Source: Paraliobacillus quinghaiensis
GTDB lineage: Bacteria; Bacillota; Bacilli; Bacillales; Amphibacillaceae
Assembly (NCBI RefSeq): GCF_003426025.1
Contig: NZ_QJSH01000001.1
Coordinates: forward strand, 310,001-374,000
Direction: 5' to 3'
Length of the DNA: 64,000 bases
Positions 16,950 through 25,699 of this stretch are shown piece by piece. The position numbers and the translations under genes are program-made. The notes beneath the pieces are model-generated. The model was given only the letters and a program-made list of their open reading frames with translations. It was not told the DNA's origin and did no database searches. Numbering within the stretch: position 1 is the stretch's first letter; each line of letters opens with the position of its first letter.

Positions 16950-18650
16950 CTAGGCTATGGATTTCCTGTTTTCCAACCGAGACAAACCTATTTTCTCAAA
17001 GTCTGTAGTAGCACCTTGCGGAAATAGTGAGCTCCAAGAGCTCAACTTGTTTTGGCCAGAAAACTCTATCTTGTAGAAAACGTGCACTCTAGCAAAAGAT
17101 AGGCAGGATGAAACAGACCCCCATTGCGCCCAGTGATGTAGACCTTGTTTCTGCTCTGGAACAAGTGAATGCAACGCTGGTGGAAGCTTTTCTTTGAAAC
17201 CCATAGCTCTTCGAGCTATTGTATAAGAAGCAGATTCGTGAATGGAAATTCCGAATCTTTTCATGTATTTCATTTTACCAATTTGGCTTGTGTAAGCTGG
17301 ATTTACTTCGTAAACTTCAATCCCGGATTTTTCAGCTCTTGATTTTATAGCCGTTACAATTTTATTATAAGCGAATTGACTCATGCGTCGATTTGCTTTT
17401 TTATTGCCGTAAGCATGTTTAACTTTTGATTTTGTTGTGTTAAGCTTCTCTATTGCGATTGGTTTTCTATGCTTTGCGGCATAATCAACCAATGCAATTA
17501 GTTCTGCTTCAATAATTTTTGAGAGTTGGCCACTTGTCTTTCCTTCGACCACAAAATTCAGAGAGAAACACTCAATCAGTTGACCGATGCTATTAACGTT
17601 AGAAATGGCCAAGTGGTCAACATTAGAATCTACACCAATAACACCCTCCGATTTAGAGTGGTTCACATAAGGATTTGGAGGCACGTCCACTAAACACTTG
17701 AATATGAAGTATTCTCCATGGTCCTCGACGGACCATGCGATAGGTTTACCGAATTGTTTTTTGTTTTTTAATCCTATCTGCGTATTGATAGCGTTGTCTA
17801 CGTTTTCTTGGCCATATGGAAATACAATGTTTTCAAAAGTTACGACGTTGCCGTTTATCGCTTTAAAGGTTAACTGGTTGGTATCTGTGTTGTAATGAAA
17901 AACAAAGTTTCCAGTTTTTGCATCTCTTCGTCCCGAAATAGTCATTTTGCCGTAACGAGCCAGATACCAATCCTGTTTCCATAACGTAGGATTATTTTGA
18001 TACTTTTCTGTCGTCGTTCTAGCTTTGGCAAGTTTTTTACTACCAAAACAGACGCTTTTCACGCCATTTTCAAGGCTTTCGATTTGTTTTTTAAACCTAT
18101 CCAGTTTGAATTCTAAACGTCCCAAACGGGACGTTAAATGCTTAATTTGAACATCTAAGTACAGATGTTCAAATTCATACGCGTTGTAATACAAATCGGT
18201 TTTTGATTTGAATTCCACAACAAAAAAGTTCCCTTTTTGTTGTTCGAAAGATGTTTTATTGAACTTCGGATTTCCTATTATAAACGATTTTTTGATTTTG
18301 TTTAAAACGGTTATGCGAGATTTCGTGCTTTTTATTTTCTTTTTAATAGAGCTTATTTGTGCTTCTTTGTTGGAAATATACATTTTTGTTAGCTCTTGTT
18401 GTGCCGAAAGTAAGGCTTTCCCATCTTGGACAGCACTATTTGCGTAGTAATCTGTTAAATTAAATCTTGCTTTCACCTGTTGGTGAATCGAAGATTTACC
18501 TTTTTCTTTTGAACCGCGCTTTTCGCGAACTTCACTCTGAACACGATAATGTTTTGCTTGATTAAACACAAAGAGAGTGTGTTGTGTATTTTCAACGGTA
18601 GCTTTTTTATTTACATCTTTGTACACACGATTCGAAAAATAAGCTTTCAT
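16950..18650 (-). CDS. tnpB: TnpB-like RNA-guided nuclease (IS605 OrfB family)
   Basis: A 566-residue TnpB-related protein. After a long basic, coiled N-terminal half comes a RuvC-like region: GVDSNVDHLAIS with the first catalytic Asp (about residue 339), PIAIEKLN with the Glu (about 401), and NPAYTSQIGKMKY followed by IHESASYTIARRAMG (about 470) where canonical TnpB has DxNAA. No CxxC zinc ribbon is visible. The frame is open 19 codons further upstream, but ATG 18650 begins the usual MKAYF-type start. Known TnpBs cut DNA guided by an RNA from the element's right end. Whether this branch is active is uncertain. Confidence 0.85.
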   Translation of the reverse strand: MKAYFSNRVYKDVNKKATVENTQHTLFVFNQAKHYRVQSEVREKRGSKEKGKSSIHQQVKARFNLTDYYANSAVQDGKALLSAQQELTKMYISNKEAQISSIKKKIKSTKSRITVLNKIKKSFIIGNPKFNKTSFEQQKGNFFVVEFKSKTDLYYNAYEFEHLYLDVQIKHLTSRLGRLEFKLDRFKKQIESLENGVKSVCFGSKKLAKARTTTEKYQNNPTLWKQDWYLARYGKMTISGRRDAKTGNFVFHYNTDTNQLTFKAINGNVVTFENIVFPYGQENVDNAINTQIGLKNKKQFGKPIAWSVEDHGEYFIFKCLVDVPPNPYVNHSKSEGVIGVDSNVDHLAISNVNSIGQLIECFSLNFVVEGKTSGQLSKIIEAELIALVDYAAKHRKPIAIEKLNTTKSKVKHAYGNKKANRRMSQFAYNKIVTAIKSRAEKSGIEVYEVNPAYTSQIGKMKYMKRFGISIHESASYTIARRAMGFKEKLPPALHSLVPEQKQGLHHWAQWGSVSSCLSFARVHVFYKIEFSGQNKLSSWSSLFPQGATTDFEKIGLSRLENRKSIA

Positions 18651-18761
18651 TGTCAATCTCAACACACCCTTTCTGAAAGTTTTAGTACCATAATTATACC
18701 AAACCAAACTGACGTTTGTCTTGTGATTTGCTTTTTAATTTCAAAAAAAGAGGCGATTCAT

Positions 18762-18795
18762 CTCCCACCTAACACTGACGTGTTTGAGGAAGGAG
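18762..18795 (-). repeat. Left-end hairpin of the tnpB element
   Basis: CTCC-CA-CCT, an AACAC-TGAC-GTGTT hairpin, then AGG-AA-GGAG. The architecture equals that of the right-end hairpin, with CTCC/GGAG replacing CCCC/GGGG and AACAC/GTGTT replacing AAATTTC/GAAATTT. Such compensatory change implies a conserved structure. Confidence 0.7.
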
Positions 18796-18895
18796 TCTTC
18801 TCGCTTAAGTTCGATAAAATAGTTGTTTTGCTTATCTCTAAATCAAAAATCTTCTCTCGTTAAAGATTTAATTTTAACAAAATTGACACTTCCAT

Positions 18896-18927
18896 AACTA
18901 CAAAACTAGAAAAATAGTTGTATAATA
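18896..18927 (+). promoter_or_regulatory. Candidate promoter/operator of arsR2
   Basis: AACTA (18896-18900) and TAGTT (18915-18919) form an inverted repeat, and AAATAGTTGTATAATA (18912-18927) supplies a TATAAT -10. The 16-mer matches the arsR1 promoter at 15 of 16 positions. The ribosome site AAGGAG follows at 18933. Confidence 0.5.
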
Positions 18928-18947
18928 AAAATAAGGAGTGTGAATAT

Positions 18948-19280
18948 ATGAAATCATCTGTAAAAACCACTGATGAAGCTAAATTCATCGTAAATCAATC
19001 AAAGACACAATTACCTACACTACAAGAATATACGAAAACAAAAGAAACAGCAGATTTCTATAAAGCATTAGGAGATGAAACAAGGTTACGCATTATTGGG
19101 ATGCTGTTGATTGATAATCTTTGTATGTGTGAAATTGTTGATGGTTTAGATATTCCTACATCTACTATTTCACACCATCTAAAGTTATTAGAAAGAGGAA
19201 AGGTTATTCGATCTCAAAAAGAAGGACGATATACTGTTTACTATTTAAACAAAAACACCGTTCTTCCCTTTTTAAAATAA
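18948..19280 (+). CDS. arsR: Second ArsR-type repressor
   Basis: A 110-residue ArsR/SmtB winged-helix repressor. The metal motif NLCMCEIV sits before the recognition helix TSTISHHLKLLERGKVI, preceded by the family hallmark ALGDETRLRIIGMLL. The frame opens ten codons earlier, but ATG 18948 has AAGGAG at the right distance. It leads the arsP operon on the plus strand and is distinct from the repressor at 16430 (different N-terminus, no C-terminal CC pair). Confidence 0.92.
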   Translation: MKSSVKTTDEAKFIVNQSKTQLPTLQEYTKTKETADFYKALGDETRLRIIGMLLIDNLCMCEIVDGLDIPTSTISHHLKLLERGKVIRSQKEGRYTVYYLNKNTVLPFLK

Positions 19281-19313
19281 AGTCACATTGATTAAAAGAA
19301 AGAAGGCATTAAA

Positions 19314-20315
19314 ATGGCACTATTTTCATGGTTAAACGATCAATTCCTCAGAATGGAGTGGCTTTCAACTAGTATCCGCTTATTAGTTGAAGATGTATTC
19401 CATTTCTCTGTTGATGAAAAATTAGGAGGTAGTATTCACTTTTTCATTTATGACACAATAAAAATTTTCATCTTAATGTCCGTAATAATTTTTGGTATAT
19501 CGTATATTCAAAGCTACTTTCCACCAGAACGGACGAAAAAAATCCTAGGTGGTATAAAAGGAATTAAGGGAAATATCTTAGGTGCATTACTCGGTACAAT
19601 TACCCCATTCTGTAGTTGTTCTAGCATCCCTATTTTCATCGGATTTACAACCGCTCGCTTACCATTAGGTGTAACTTTCTCCTTTTTAATATCTTCACCG
19701 ATGGTTGATTTAGCATCATTTTTATTACTAACTTCTTTTTTTGGAATTAAGATTGCAGCTATTTATGTAATTGTCGGTCTTGTTCTTGCTGTAATTGGTG
19801 GTACGATCATTGATAAATTACGATTAGAAAATCAGGTACAGTCCTTTGTATTAGAAGCGAGTCATGTGGAAAGTGAACTAGAACAATTAACGTATAAGGA
19901 GAGAATTCATTTTGCGATTAATGAAGTAAAGGCTATTTTCAAGAAAGTTTGGTATGCGATCCTTATTGGTGTAGGTATTGGCGCGTTAATTCATAACTGG
20001 ATTCCACAGTCCACAATTGAGGCTGTAATTGGAGAAGGTAATCCTTTTGCCGTTCTGATTGCTACGATGATCGGTGTTCCTATTTATGCAGATATATTTG
20101 GTACATTACCGATCGCTGAAGCCTTATTTGGTAAGGGTGTCGAAGTTGGGACAATTCTTGCTTTTATGATGTCTGTTACAGCTTTATCCCTCCCCTCTTT
20201 AATCATGTTAAGTAAAGTGGTTAAGCCGAAATTATTAGCTACATTTATCGCAATCATAACAATTGGCATTATCATTATTGGTTACACATTTAACGCATTA
20301 GATTTCCTATTTTAA
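19314..20315 (+). CDS. arsP: ArsP-type permease (organoarsenical efflux)
   Basis: A 333-residue membrane permease of the DUF318/ArsP family with about eight helices. The hallmark ITPFCSCSSIPIFIGF, with its Cys pair, is near residue 100; ISSPMVDLASFLLL follows, and the matching second half contains GVPIYADIFGTLPIAEALF. ArsP proteins export trivalent methyl- and aromatic arsenicals. The gene follows arsR2 after 33 bases and precedes a thioredoxin-like gene, an arrangement common for this permease group. Substrate assignment rests on family and context. Confidence 0.87.
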   Translation: MALFSWLNDQFLRMEWLSTSIRLLVEDVFHFSVDEKLGGSIHFFIYDTIKIFILMSVIIFGISYIQSYFPPERTKKILGGIKGIKGNILGALLGTITPFCSCSSIPIFIGFTTARLPLGVTFSFLISSPMVDLASFLLLTSFFGIKIAAIYVIVGLVLAVIGGTIIDKLRLENQVQSFVLEASHVESELEQLTYKERIHFAINEVKAIFKKVWYAILIGVGIGALIHNWIPQSTIEAVIGEGNPFAVLIATMIGVPIYADIFGTLPIAEALFGKGVEVGTILAFMMSVTALSLPSLIMLSKVVKPKLLATFIAIITIGIIIIGYTFNALDFLF

Positions 20316-20349
20316 TAGGTAATTATATAATTTTAAGGAGATGTTTCAT

Positions 20350-20580
20350 ATGATTATTAAAGTATTAGGACCTGGCTGTGCAAACTGCAAAAGATTAGAG
20401 AAGAATGTTCAAGTTGCTGTTAAAGAACTTGGGGTTGATGCTTCGATTGAAAAAGTAACAGATTTTAAAGAAATCTCAAAATACGGTGTAATGAGTACTC
20501 CTGCACTAGTTGTTGATGACGAAGTAAAAGTATTTGGCAAAGTAGCAAAAGCAGAAGAGATAAAAACTTTTCTAAAATAA
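20350..20580 (+). CDS. Small thioredoxin-fold redox protein
   Basis: A 76-residue thioredoxin-like protein of the redox-active disulfide protein 2 type. The CANC active site lies in VLGPGCANCKRLEKN at the N-terminus, and STPALVVDDEVKVFGK supplies the cis-Pro loop. An ATG nine bases earlier abuts AAGGAG and is too close, so I start at 20350. It is the third gene of the arsR2-arsP operon and may reduce arsenical or permease cysteines. The operon ends 14 bases downstream in a terminator. Confidence 0.88.
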   Translation: MIIKVLGPGCANCKRLEKNVQVAVKELGVDASIEKVTDFKEISKYGVMSTPALVVDDEVKVFGKVAKAEEIKTFLK

Positions 20581-20593
20581 AGCAAATTATAAA

Positions 20594-20633
20594 AAACAGA
20601 TATGAGATTATTAACTCAACCTCATATCTGTTT
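20594..20633 (+). terminator. Terminator of the arsR2-arsP operon
   Basis: CAGATATGAG (20597-20606) pairs perfectly with CTCATATCTG (20621-20630), with A-rich and T-rich flanks extending the stem. Confidence 0.8.
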
Positions 20634-20688
20634 ATATATATGGATACTACCTATACTATACTTAACAATCCCTGAGATTAAAACTTCT

Positions 20689-21264
20689 CTATTCCTCATC
20701 AAGTACCATAAAGTCAATCGTCGCATGTATTTTATACTTCTCTTGACTTATGTCATCAATCCGAACGAAAAAGTCAGCGAAGCCATTTACTTTATAATAA
20801 CCTACAGGAAATTCATTATTATTTATTTTTTCAATGAAATTGATGTAGTCATTATCTTCATCTGCGCTATAACCGGCAGCACTTGTATATTCTTCCCTTA
20901 ACGGTTCCCCTTTCACTAATGTTGTACTTAGCAATGGTTCTACCATTCCATATCCAATCTTATAATCTCTTGTTTTTTCATGCATTGGAAAATAGAACGG
21001 TGATGCTGCGTGAAAAATTTCTATTTCTTCTTGATCACCTACATACTCTAGTTCAGCATAAATCTCAACTGGTCCATTCGCATCGTATTGTTCTTTTTCA
21101 GATACTAAACGATAAATGAAATCCCCTTCTGTTACCTCCGCTTCTGAATTGGTTACTTCATATTCATCTAAATTAGCATTATTCGTTGCGTTATCTCCAA
21201 GCCCGCATCCAAAAAGCAACAGACTTAATAAACTAAATAAGTAAAATAAATTATATTTTTTCAT
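20689..21264 (-). CDS. Lipoprotein of unknown function
   Basis: A 191-residue predicted lipoprotein: MKKYNLF start, hydrophobic core and lipobox LLLFGCG with the Cys near residue 20, then an Asn/Glu-rich linker and a domain of alternating strands (VEIYAELEYVGDQEEIEIFH). The GTG three codons upstream is part of the GAGGTGAT ribosome site, so ATG 21264 is preferred. I do not recognise the family. A second lipoprotein gene lies just upstream in the same direction. Confidence 0.78.
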   Translation of the reverse strand: MKKYNLFYLFSLLSLLLFGCGLGDNATNNANLDEYEVTNSEAEVTEGDFIYRLVSEKEQYDANGPVEIYAELEYVGDQEEIEIFHAASPFYFPMHEKTRDYKIGYGMVEPLLSTTLVKGEPLREEYTSAAGYSADEDNDYINFIEKINNNEFPVGYYKVNGFADFFVRIDDISQEKYKIHATIDFMVLDEE

Positions 21265-21354
21265 AAATATCACCTCAGGTAATTAATAAGTTGCGTTAGA
21301 AGCACCTTATAGGTAGACATTATATCCTTCAAAATAAGGTACTGTAATTAGGTT

Positions 21355-22044
21355 TTAATTACTTTTTTCATGCCAAACAATTTCACCCACAACGATAGAT
21401 GCACGTCCACTAAAACCATCACCATATTCTGCTGGGTAATAATACGCTAAAGCATAAGGTTTCTCGTGCTTTTTGAAAAATGCTACACGACCTAAGAATC
21501 CTTCCTTTTCTAAGGACAGTTCTTTTTCAGAAAAATCATATGCAGGTGTATCAACTGAACTTAAATTAAAACCTAAACCTTCTAGGTATGCAGTTATTTC
21601 CGCTTCTTCTTGATTTGTAATAAATAATCGGGCATTCTCATTTTTATTATCATTAAAATTCGCATATACATTAAAGAAGCCTTGATCATATTTAGCAATC
21701 ATATCTTCCGGAACATAAGTCGAAAAAGCAAGTGCTTCATGTTGAAACAGATTCAAAGTTACTTGCTCTTCCAACCCTTCAATCATTAACGTACCTTCTT
21801 TAGATTCTTCTAGGTCTGTAGTCTGCTGTTTTTCTTCATCTGACTCATCTACATCTTCCTCTAAATCTGTTTCATTTTTATCATTCAATTCTTGTTCTTC
21901 TTCTGGTTCATTTCCCGCATCTGAAACATCTTCTGTATTATTTTCATTCACTTGATCATCTTCGGTGTTATTAGGTGTTCCACAAGCTACAAGTAAGGAA
22001 AACGAAAAACTTATTAATAGAAGATAAAGAAATTTATTTAGCAT
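21355..22044 (-). CDS. Lipoprotein with acidic linker, unknown function
   Basis: A 229-residue predicted lipoprotein. The signal peptide ends in a lipobox LLVACGT near residue 21. A strikingly acidic, low-complexity segment of about 60 residues (Glu/Asp/Asn-rich) tethers a C-terminal domain of about 140 residues, with aromatic motifs such as YALAYYYPAEYGDGF. The family is not recognised. AGGGAG precedes the ATG. The acidic linker fits a halotolerant cell surface, but that is inference. Confidence 0.78.
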   Translation of the reverse strand: MLNKFLYLLLISFSFSLLVACGTPNNTEDDQVNENNTEDVSDAGNEPEEEQELNDKNETDLEEDVDESDEEKQQTTDLEESKEGTLMIEGLEEQVTLNLFQHEALAFSTYVPEDMIAKYDQGFFNVYANFNDNKNENARLFITNQEEAEITAYLEGLGFNLSSVDTPAYDFSEKELSLEKEGFLGRVAFFKKHEKPYALAYYYPAEYGDGFSGRASIVVGEIVWHEKSN

Positions 22045-22183
22045 ATCAGTTAGCTCCCTTCTATTTCTGTTTAACCTATTAGTCGTACTTTTACAACAAA
22101 AGTTACATCTTTTTGGAAATGTTCTTTATTTATGAACATTTTCATAGGCGTTTTACATACAATGCTTATAGAGGTGATGAAAA

Positions 22184-22624
22184 GTGACAAGAGTGAAATT
22201 TACAGACACTGACGTAGATTTAATGGCAAGGATGATGCGAGCAGAGGCTGAAGGCGAAGGAAAATTAGGAATGCTTATGGTTGGTAATGTCATAGTAAAT
22301 AGATTAAAAGCTAATTGTTTAGATTTTAAAGAATTAAAATCAATACGTGATGTTATTTTTCAAGTGCAAGGAGGAAATTACTCTTTCGAGGCCGTACAAA
22401 AAGGAAATGTTTTTTATAATAGAGCAAGAGGTGTAGAAAAAAGGTTAGCGGAACAAACCCTAAAGTATTGGAGAGAACATCCTTCTAAGTATGCGTTATG
22501 GTATTTCAATCCATATGGAGAATGTCCTCCTACCTGGTACGGTCAACCATTAACAGGCCAATATAAACAACATTGTTATTATGAACCAATTGCTGATACA
22601 TGTGAAGGAGCTTATAGGTGGTAA
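22184..22624 (+). CDS. cwlJ: Spore cortex-lytic enzyme CwlJ
   Basis: A 146-residue hydrolase of the SleB/CwlJ family, which degrades cortex peptidoglycan during germination. Conserved stretches are LMARMMRAEAEGEGKLGMLM with the catalytic Glu near the N-terminus, NRLKANCLDFKEL, and the C-terminal WYFNPYGECPPTWYGQP. It lacks the N-terminal domain and signal peptide of SleB, as expected for CwlJ. A GTG start follows AGAGGTGAT. In B. subtilis CwlJ works with GerQ; no gerQ is adjacent here. Confidence 0.92.
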   Translation: MTRVKFTDTDVDLMARMMRAEAEGEGKLGMLMVGNVIVNRLKANCLDFKELKSIRDVIFQVQGGNYSFEAVQKGNVFYNRARGVEKRLAEQTLKYWREHPSKYALWYFNPYGECPPTWYGQPLTGQYKQHCYYEPIADTCEGAYRW

Positions 22625-22705
22625 CTCCTCACATATCTACAAGTAATCTTAATACTATAAAAGCATGGATTTTAGCTTATTAGGTTACAGATCAATAGGA
22701 CCTGT

Positions 22706-22738
22706 AAACGCTTGGATTTGAACTTCAAGCGTTTTTTT
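22706..22738 (+). terminator. Terminator after cwlJ
   Basis: AAACGCTTG (22706-22714) pairs with CAAGCGTTT (22726-22734) and is followed by more T. The rest of the 300-base gap up to mvaA shows only the AGGAGGAAA ribosome site of that gene. Confidence 0.8.
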
Positions 22739-22928
22739 GTTGTTGATCATGAGAATCCAATCTTCCATTTTATTATTTCGTCATAACCTACCCATATTCC
22801 ACATTTTCAGACATCTCTTTGATCTTATACCCATCTATGATAAATTAATAAAAGAGTAAATAGCATTATTCACTTCTACTTATACCAATAATCCATGAAA
22901 GCATTGTTGATCAACAGGAGGAAAAAGA

Positions 22929-24221
22929 ATGAAAAAGGAGTATTTAAATAAATTTTATCAGAAAACACATGAAGAAAGGCTTCACGCATTAGTTTCAGCA
23001 GAAGTTATTCTTGAAGAAGACACTAGCGATTTTAAGCGTAAATTACAATTACCCGAAGAAACTGCGAACCATATGATTGAAAACCAGATTTCTACATATG
23101 AATTACCACTTGGTATTGGTTTAAATTTCTTTATTGATCAAAAAGAATATGTCGTACCTATGGCAACCGAGGAACCATCTGTTATTGCTGCTGCTAGTTC
23201 AGCCGCCAAAATTATTCGCCAGGCTGGCGGTTTTAAAACATCTATTCAAGAACGTACAATGATTGGTCAGATTGCTTTAAAGGATGTTTCTAATATGAAG
23301 GAAGCTGAAGAAATTATTTTACAGCATGAAGATCAAATTATCGAAAAAGCAAATCAAGCTCACCCTTCTATTGTAAAACGAGGTGGTGGTGCTCGTTCTG
23401 TTAAGGTTAGACAAATTGAAGCTGATGAACAGTATAATGCTCCTGCTTTTTTTGTCATCCATATCCACATACAAACATTGGAAGCAATGGGAGCCAATAT
23501 AATCAATACAATGGTTGAAGCTGTTAAACCTTATTTAGAAAGCTTAACAGGTGGAACTGCCATAATGGGGATACTCTCGAACTATGCAACAGAATGTCTT
23601 GCCACAGCAACTTGCCATATTCCAGTTTCACTATTAAGAAAAGGAAGTTTTTCAGGCGAAGAAGTTCGCGATCGGATAATAGAAGCAGGTCAATTTGCAG
23701 TAGTTGATCCATATCGAGCGGTCACCCATAATAAAGGGATTATGAATGGTATAGATGCTGTTGTTCTTGCTTCTGGAAATGATACACGTGCAATTGAAGC
23801 GGGTGTACATGCATATGCCACTCGTTCTGGACAATATCGCTCTCTGTCTAATTGGTCTAAAGCTGAAAACGGTGATTTAGTCGGAACTATGACTATTCCT
23901 CTACCCGTAGGTACGGTTGGTGGTTCTATTAACATCCACCCTGGAGCAATATTCAGTAAACAGTTACTTGGCAATCCAACAGCACAAGAGTTAGAAGCTA
24001 TTATAGTTTCTGTAGGATTAGGACAAAACTTCTCTGCGCTCAAGGCACTTGTCACAGAAGGTATTCAAAAAGGACATATGGGCCTTCACGCAAAGTCTCT
24101 TGCTATTAGCGCTGGAGCAGTTGGGGATCAAATTGACCTAGTTTCAAACGAATTAAAGAAGAGAAAAAACATGAATTTAGCTACTGCTAAAGAAATCCTA
24201 GAACAAATTAAAGACATTTAG
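22929..24221 (+). CDS. mvaA: Hydroxymethylglutaryl-CoA reductase, class II
   Basis: A 430-residue enzyme reducing HMG-CoA to mevalonate for isoprenoid synthesis. The catalytic Glu is in PMATEEPSVIAAASSAAK near residue 83, and GIDAVVLASGNDTRAIEAG near 275-293 holds the conserved Asp. The length and sequence match the bacterial class II enzymes that feed the mevalonate pathway. AGGAGGAAA precedes the ATG. It faces mvaS tail to tail, and both share the hairpin between them. Confidence 0.93.
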   Translation: MKKEYLNKFYQKTHEERLHALVSAEVILEEDTSDFKRKLQLPEETANHMIENQISTYELPLGIGLNFFIDQKEYVVPMATEEPSVIAAASSAAKIIRQAGGFKTSIQERTMIGQIALKDVSNMKEAEEIILQHEDQIIEKANQAHPSIVKRGGGARSVKVRQIEADEQYNAPAFFVIHIHIQTLEAMGANIINTMVEAVKPYLESLTGGTAIMGILSNYATECLATATCHIPVSLLRKGSFSGEEVRDRIIEAGQFAVVDPYRAVTHNKGIMNGIDAVVLASGNDTRAIEAGVHAYATRSGQYRSLSNWSKAENGDLVGTMTIPLPVGTVGGSINIHPGAIFSKQLLGNPTAQELEAIIVSVGLGQNFSALKALVTEGIQKGHMGLHAKSLAISAGAVGDQIDLVSNELKKRKNMNLATAKEILEQIKDI

Positions 24222-24239
24222 CTATAGTTAATTAACTAA

Positions 24240-24280
24240 AAAAACCGTTAAGCAAAGTTAAATTGCTCAACGTTTTTTTT
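24240..24280. terminator. Bidirectional terminator between mvaA and mvaS
   Basis: AAAACCGTTAAGCAA (24241-24255) pairs imperfectly with TTGCTCAACGTTTT (24263 onward), followed by T8 on the plus strand and preceded by A-rich sequence that gives T on the minus strand. Confidence 0.75.
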
Positions 24281-24288
24281 AGTTTTAA

Positions 24289-25458
24289 TTATTTTTTATA
24301 AACATATTGTCTCATGTGATCCTTTATTCCTGAAAAACAAATTGGGGCTGGATCTTTCTCAACTGGTAATTCAACATCAGAAAGTCCAACAGGTACAGTT
24401 TCTTGGAATATTTTTTCGTATTCCGCTACAGTAATTTCTTTTCTTTCTGCTAACAATGCTTTATGTTGCGCTGTATACAAGGCATCGCGGTATCCTGGTT
24501 GTAAGATACCAGAGAAAAATTCACCAACTGCTCCTGAACCATAACTGAATAGCGCTACTCTTGAGCCTGCTTCAATAGTTGTGTTTAGTTCAAGTAATGA
24601 AAGCAAACTCAAGTATAGAGAGCCTGTATAAATATTACCGACAGTCGTGTTATACTGTTTACTAATTTCAAAATTAGAAAGTAATCGCTCACGATCTTCT
24701 TCAGAAGCCTCAGCTGTAGCATTTTTCAATGCTTTTAATCCCATCTTTGTATAAGGTAAATGGAATAAAATCGCTTCAAAATCCTTTAGGCCGTAACCTG
24801 TTTTATTCTTATAATCCTCCAAAAGATTTTGGAAAAATGCCATATATTGATCAACAGAATACTTTCCTTGCACAAAAGCAGTATCTGAATAGATTGGACG
24901 CCAAAAATCCATTACGTGTTCTGTTTGGTAAGAACTTGGACTTTCTATCGTCATGATCTTCGGATCTGCACTCATCAATATCGCGACAGCACCAGCACCT
25001 TGGGTAACTTCTCCACCAGTATTTAGTCCGTAACGTGCAATATCAGAACCCAAAATAAGTACTTTACTTGTTGGATTTAATGAAATATGTCCCTTAGCGA
25101 TTTGGATCCCTGCTGTAGCACTATAACATGCCTGTTTTACTTCAATTGATCGCGCATTAGGGTTTATTTCCAATAAATGTTGAAGATAAATACCAGCTGC
25201 CTTAGAATGATCAACACCGGATTCCGTTGCAAAAATAACAAAATCAATTTCTTTCTTATCCTTAGGAGTTAATATTTCTAATGCTGCATTTGCAGCTAAA
25301 GAAACGGCATCTTGTGTAATTGGCGGTACTGCCATTTTTTCCTGACCAATTCCAATTGTGAATTTTTCAGGTTCAATGTTTCTTGCAAGTGCTAAGTTTT
25401 TAGTATCTACATACATGTGAGGCGTATAAAAGCCCAATTTATCAATACCTATTTCCAA
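24289..25458 (-). CDS. mvaS: Hydroxymethylglutaryl-CoA synthase
   Basis: A 389-residue thiolase-fold enzyme condensing acetyl-CoA with acetoacetyl-CoA. The catalytic Cys is in EVKQACYSATAGIQ near residue 110, the Glu in FATESGVDHSKAA near 79, and the His in FHLPYTKMG near 232. The start is TTG, with AAAGGTGTG as its ribosome site. With mvaA it shows that this organism has the upper mevalonate pathway, unlike B. subtilis, which uses the MEP route. Confidence 0.93.
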   Translation of the reverse strand: MEIGIDKLGFYTPHMYVDTKNLALARNIEPEKFTIGIGQEKMAVPPITQDAVSLAANAALEILTPKDKKEIDFVIFATESGVDHSKAAGIYLQHLLEINPNARSIEVKQACYSATAGIQIAKGHISLNPTSKVLILGSDIARYGLNTGGEVTQGAGAVAILMSADPKIMTIESPSSYQTEHVMDFWRPIYSDTAFVQGKYSVDQYMAFFQNLLEDYKNKTGYGLKDFEAILFHLPYTKMGLKALKNATAEASEEDRERLLSNFEISKQYNTTVGNIYTGSLYLSLLSLLELNTTIEAGSRVALFSYGSGAVGEFFSGILQPGYRDALYTAQHKALLAERKEITVAEYEKIFQETVPVGLSDVELPVEKDPAPICFSGIKDHMRQYVYKK

Positions 25459-25668
25459 AATTGTTCACACCTTTTTTAAATTTTGTATAGTTGCTGTTTC
25501 TGTTCATATAACTTTGTCATAATTCTATATATAAATTGAAACAGCTATCTTTATATATATCCCCTCTATATACTATACTATAAAGAACGTTCTAGTAAAT
25601 TAATATGAATTAATTCTTTAAAATTGTGACAAATGTTATGAATAACGTAACCTCATTACACGAGATGA

Positions 25669-25699
25669 AAAAAGAGCCGCTCAAGGCGTCGGCTCTTTG
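25669..25699 (-). terminator. Terminator of ger operon 1
   Basis: AAAGAGCCG (25671-25679) pairs with CGGCTCTTT (25690-25698); the minus strand ends in a T6 run. It lies about 100 bases past the gerA stop. The remaining 25459-25796 gap shows no gene. Confidence 0.8.

Larger units (their letters stand above)
16862..18813 (-). mobile_element. IS200/IS605-type tnpB-only element
   Basis: About 1.95 kb containing only a tnpB-like gene, with no tnpA. Both ends carry a hairpin of the same design in the same strand orientation (16870-16907 and 18762-18795), as known for IS605 ends. On the minus strand the right end runs into GTAGTTCAA, like the TCAA ends of this family, and a TTTAT, a plausible target-adjacent motif, precedes the left hairpin. 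Exact boundaries are inferred. It splits the intergenic region between two divergent arsR operons. Confidence 0.7.
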
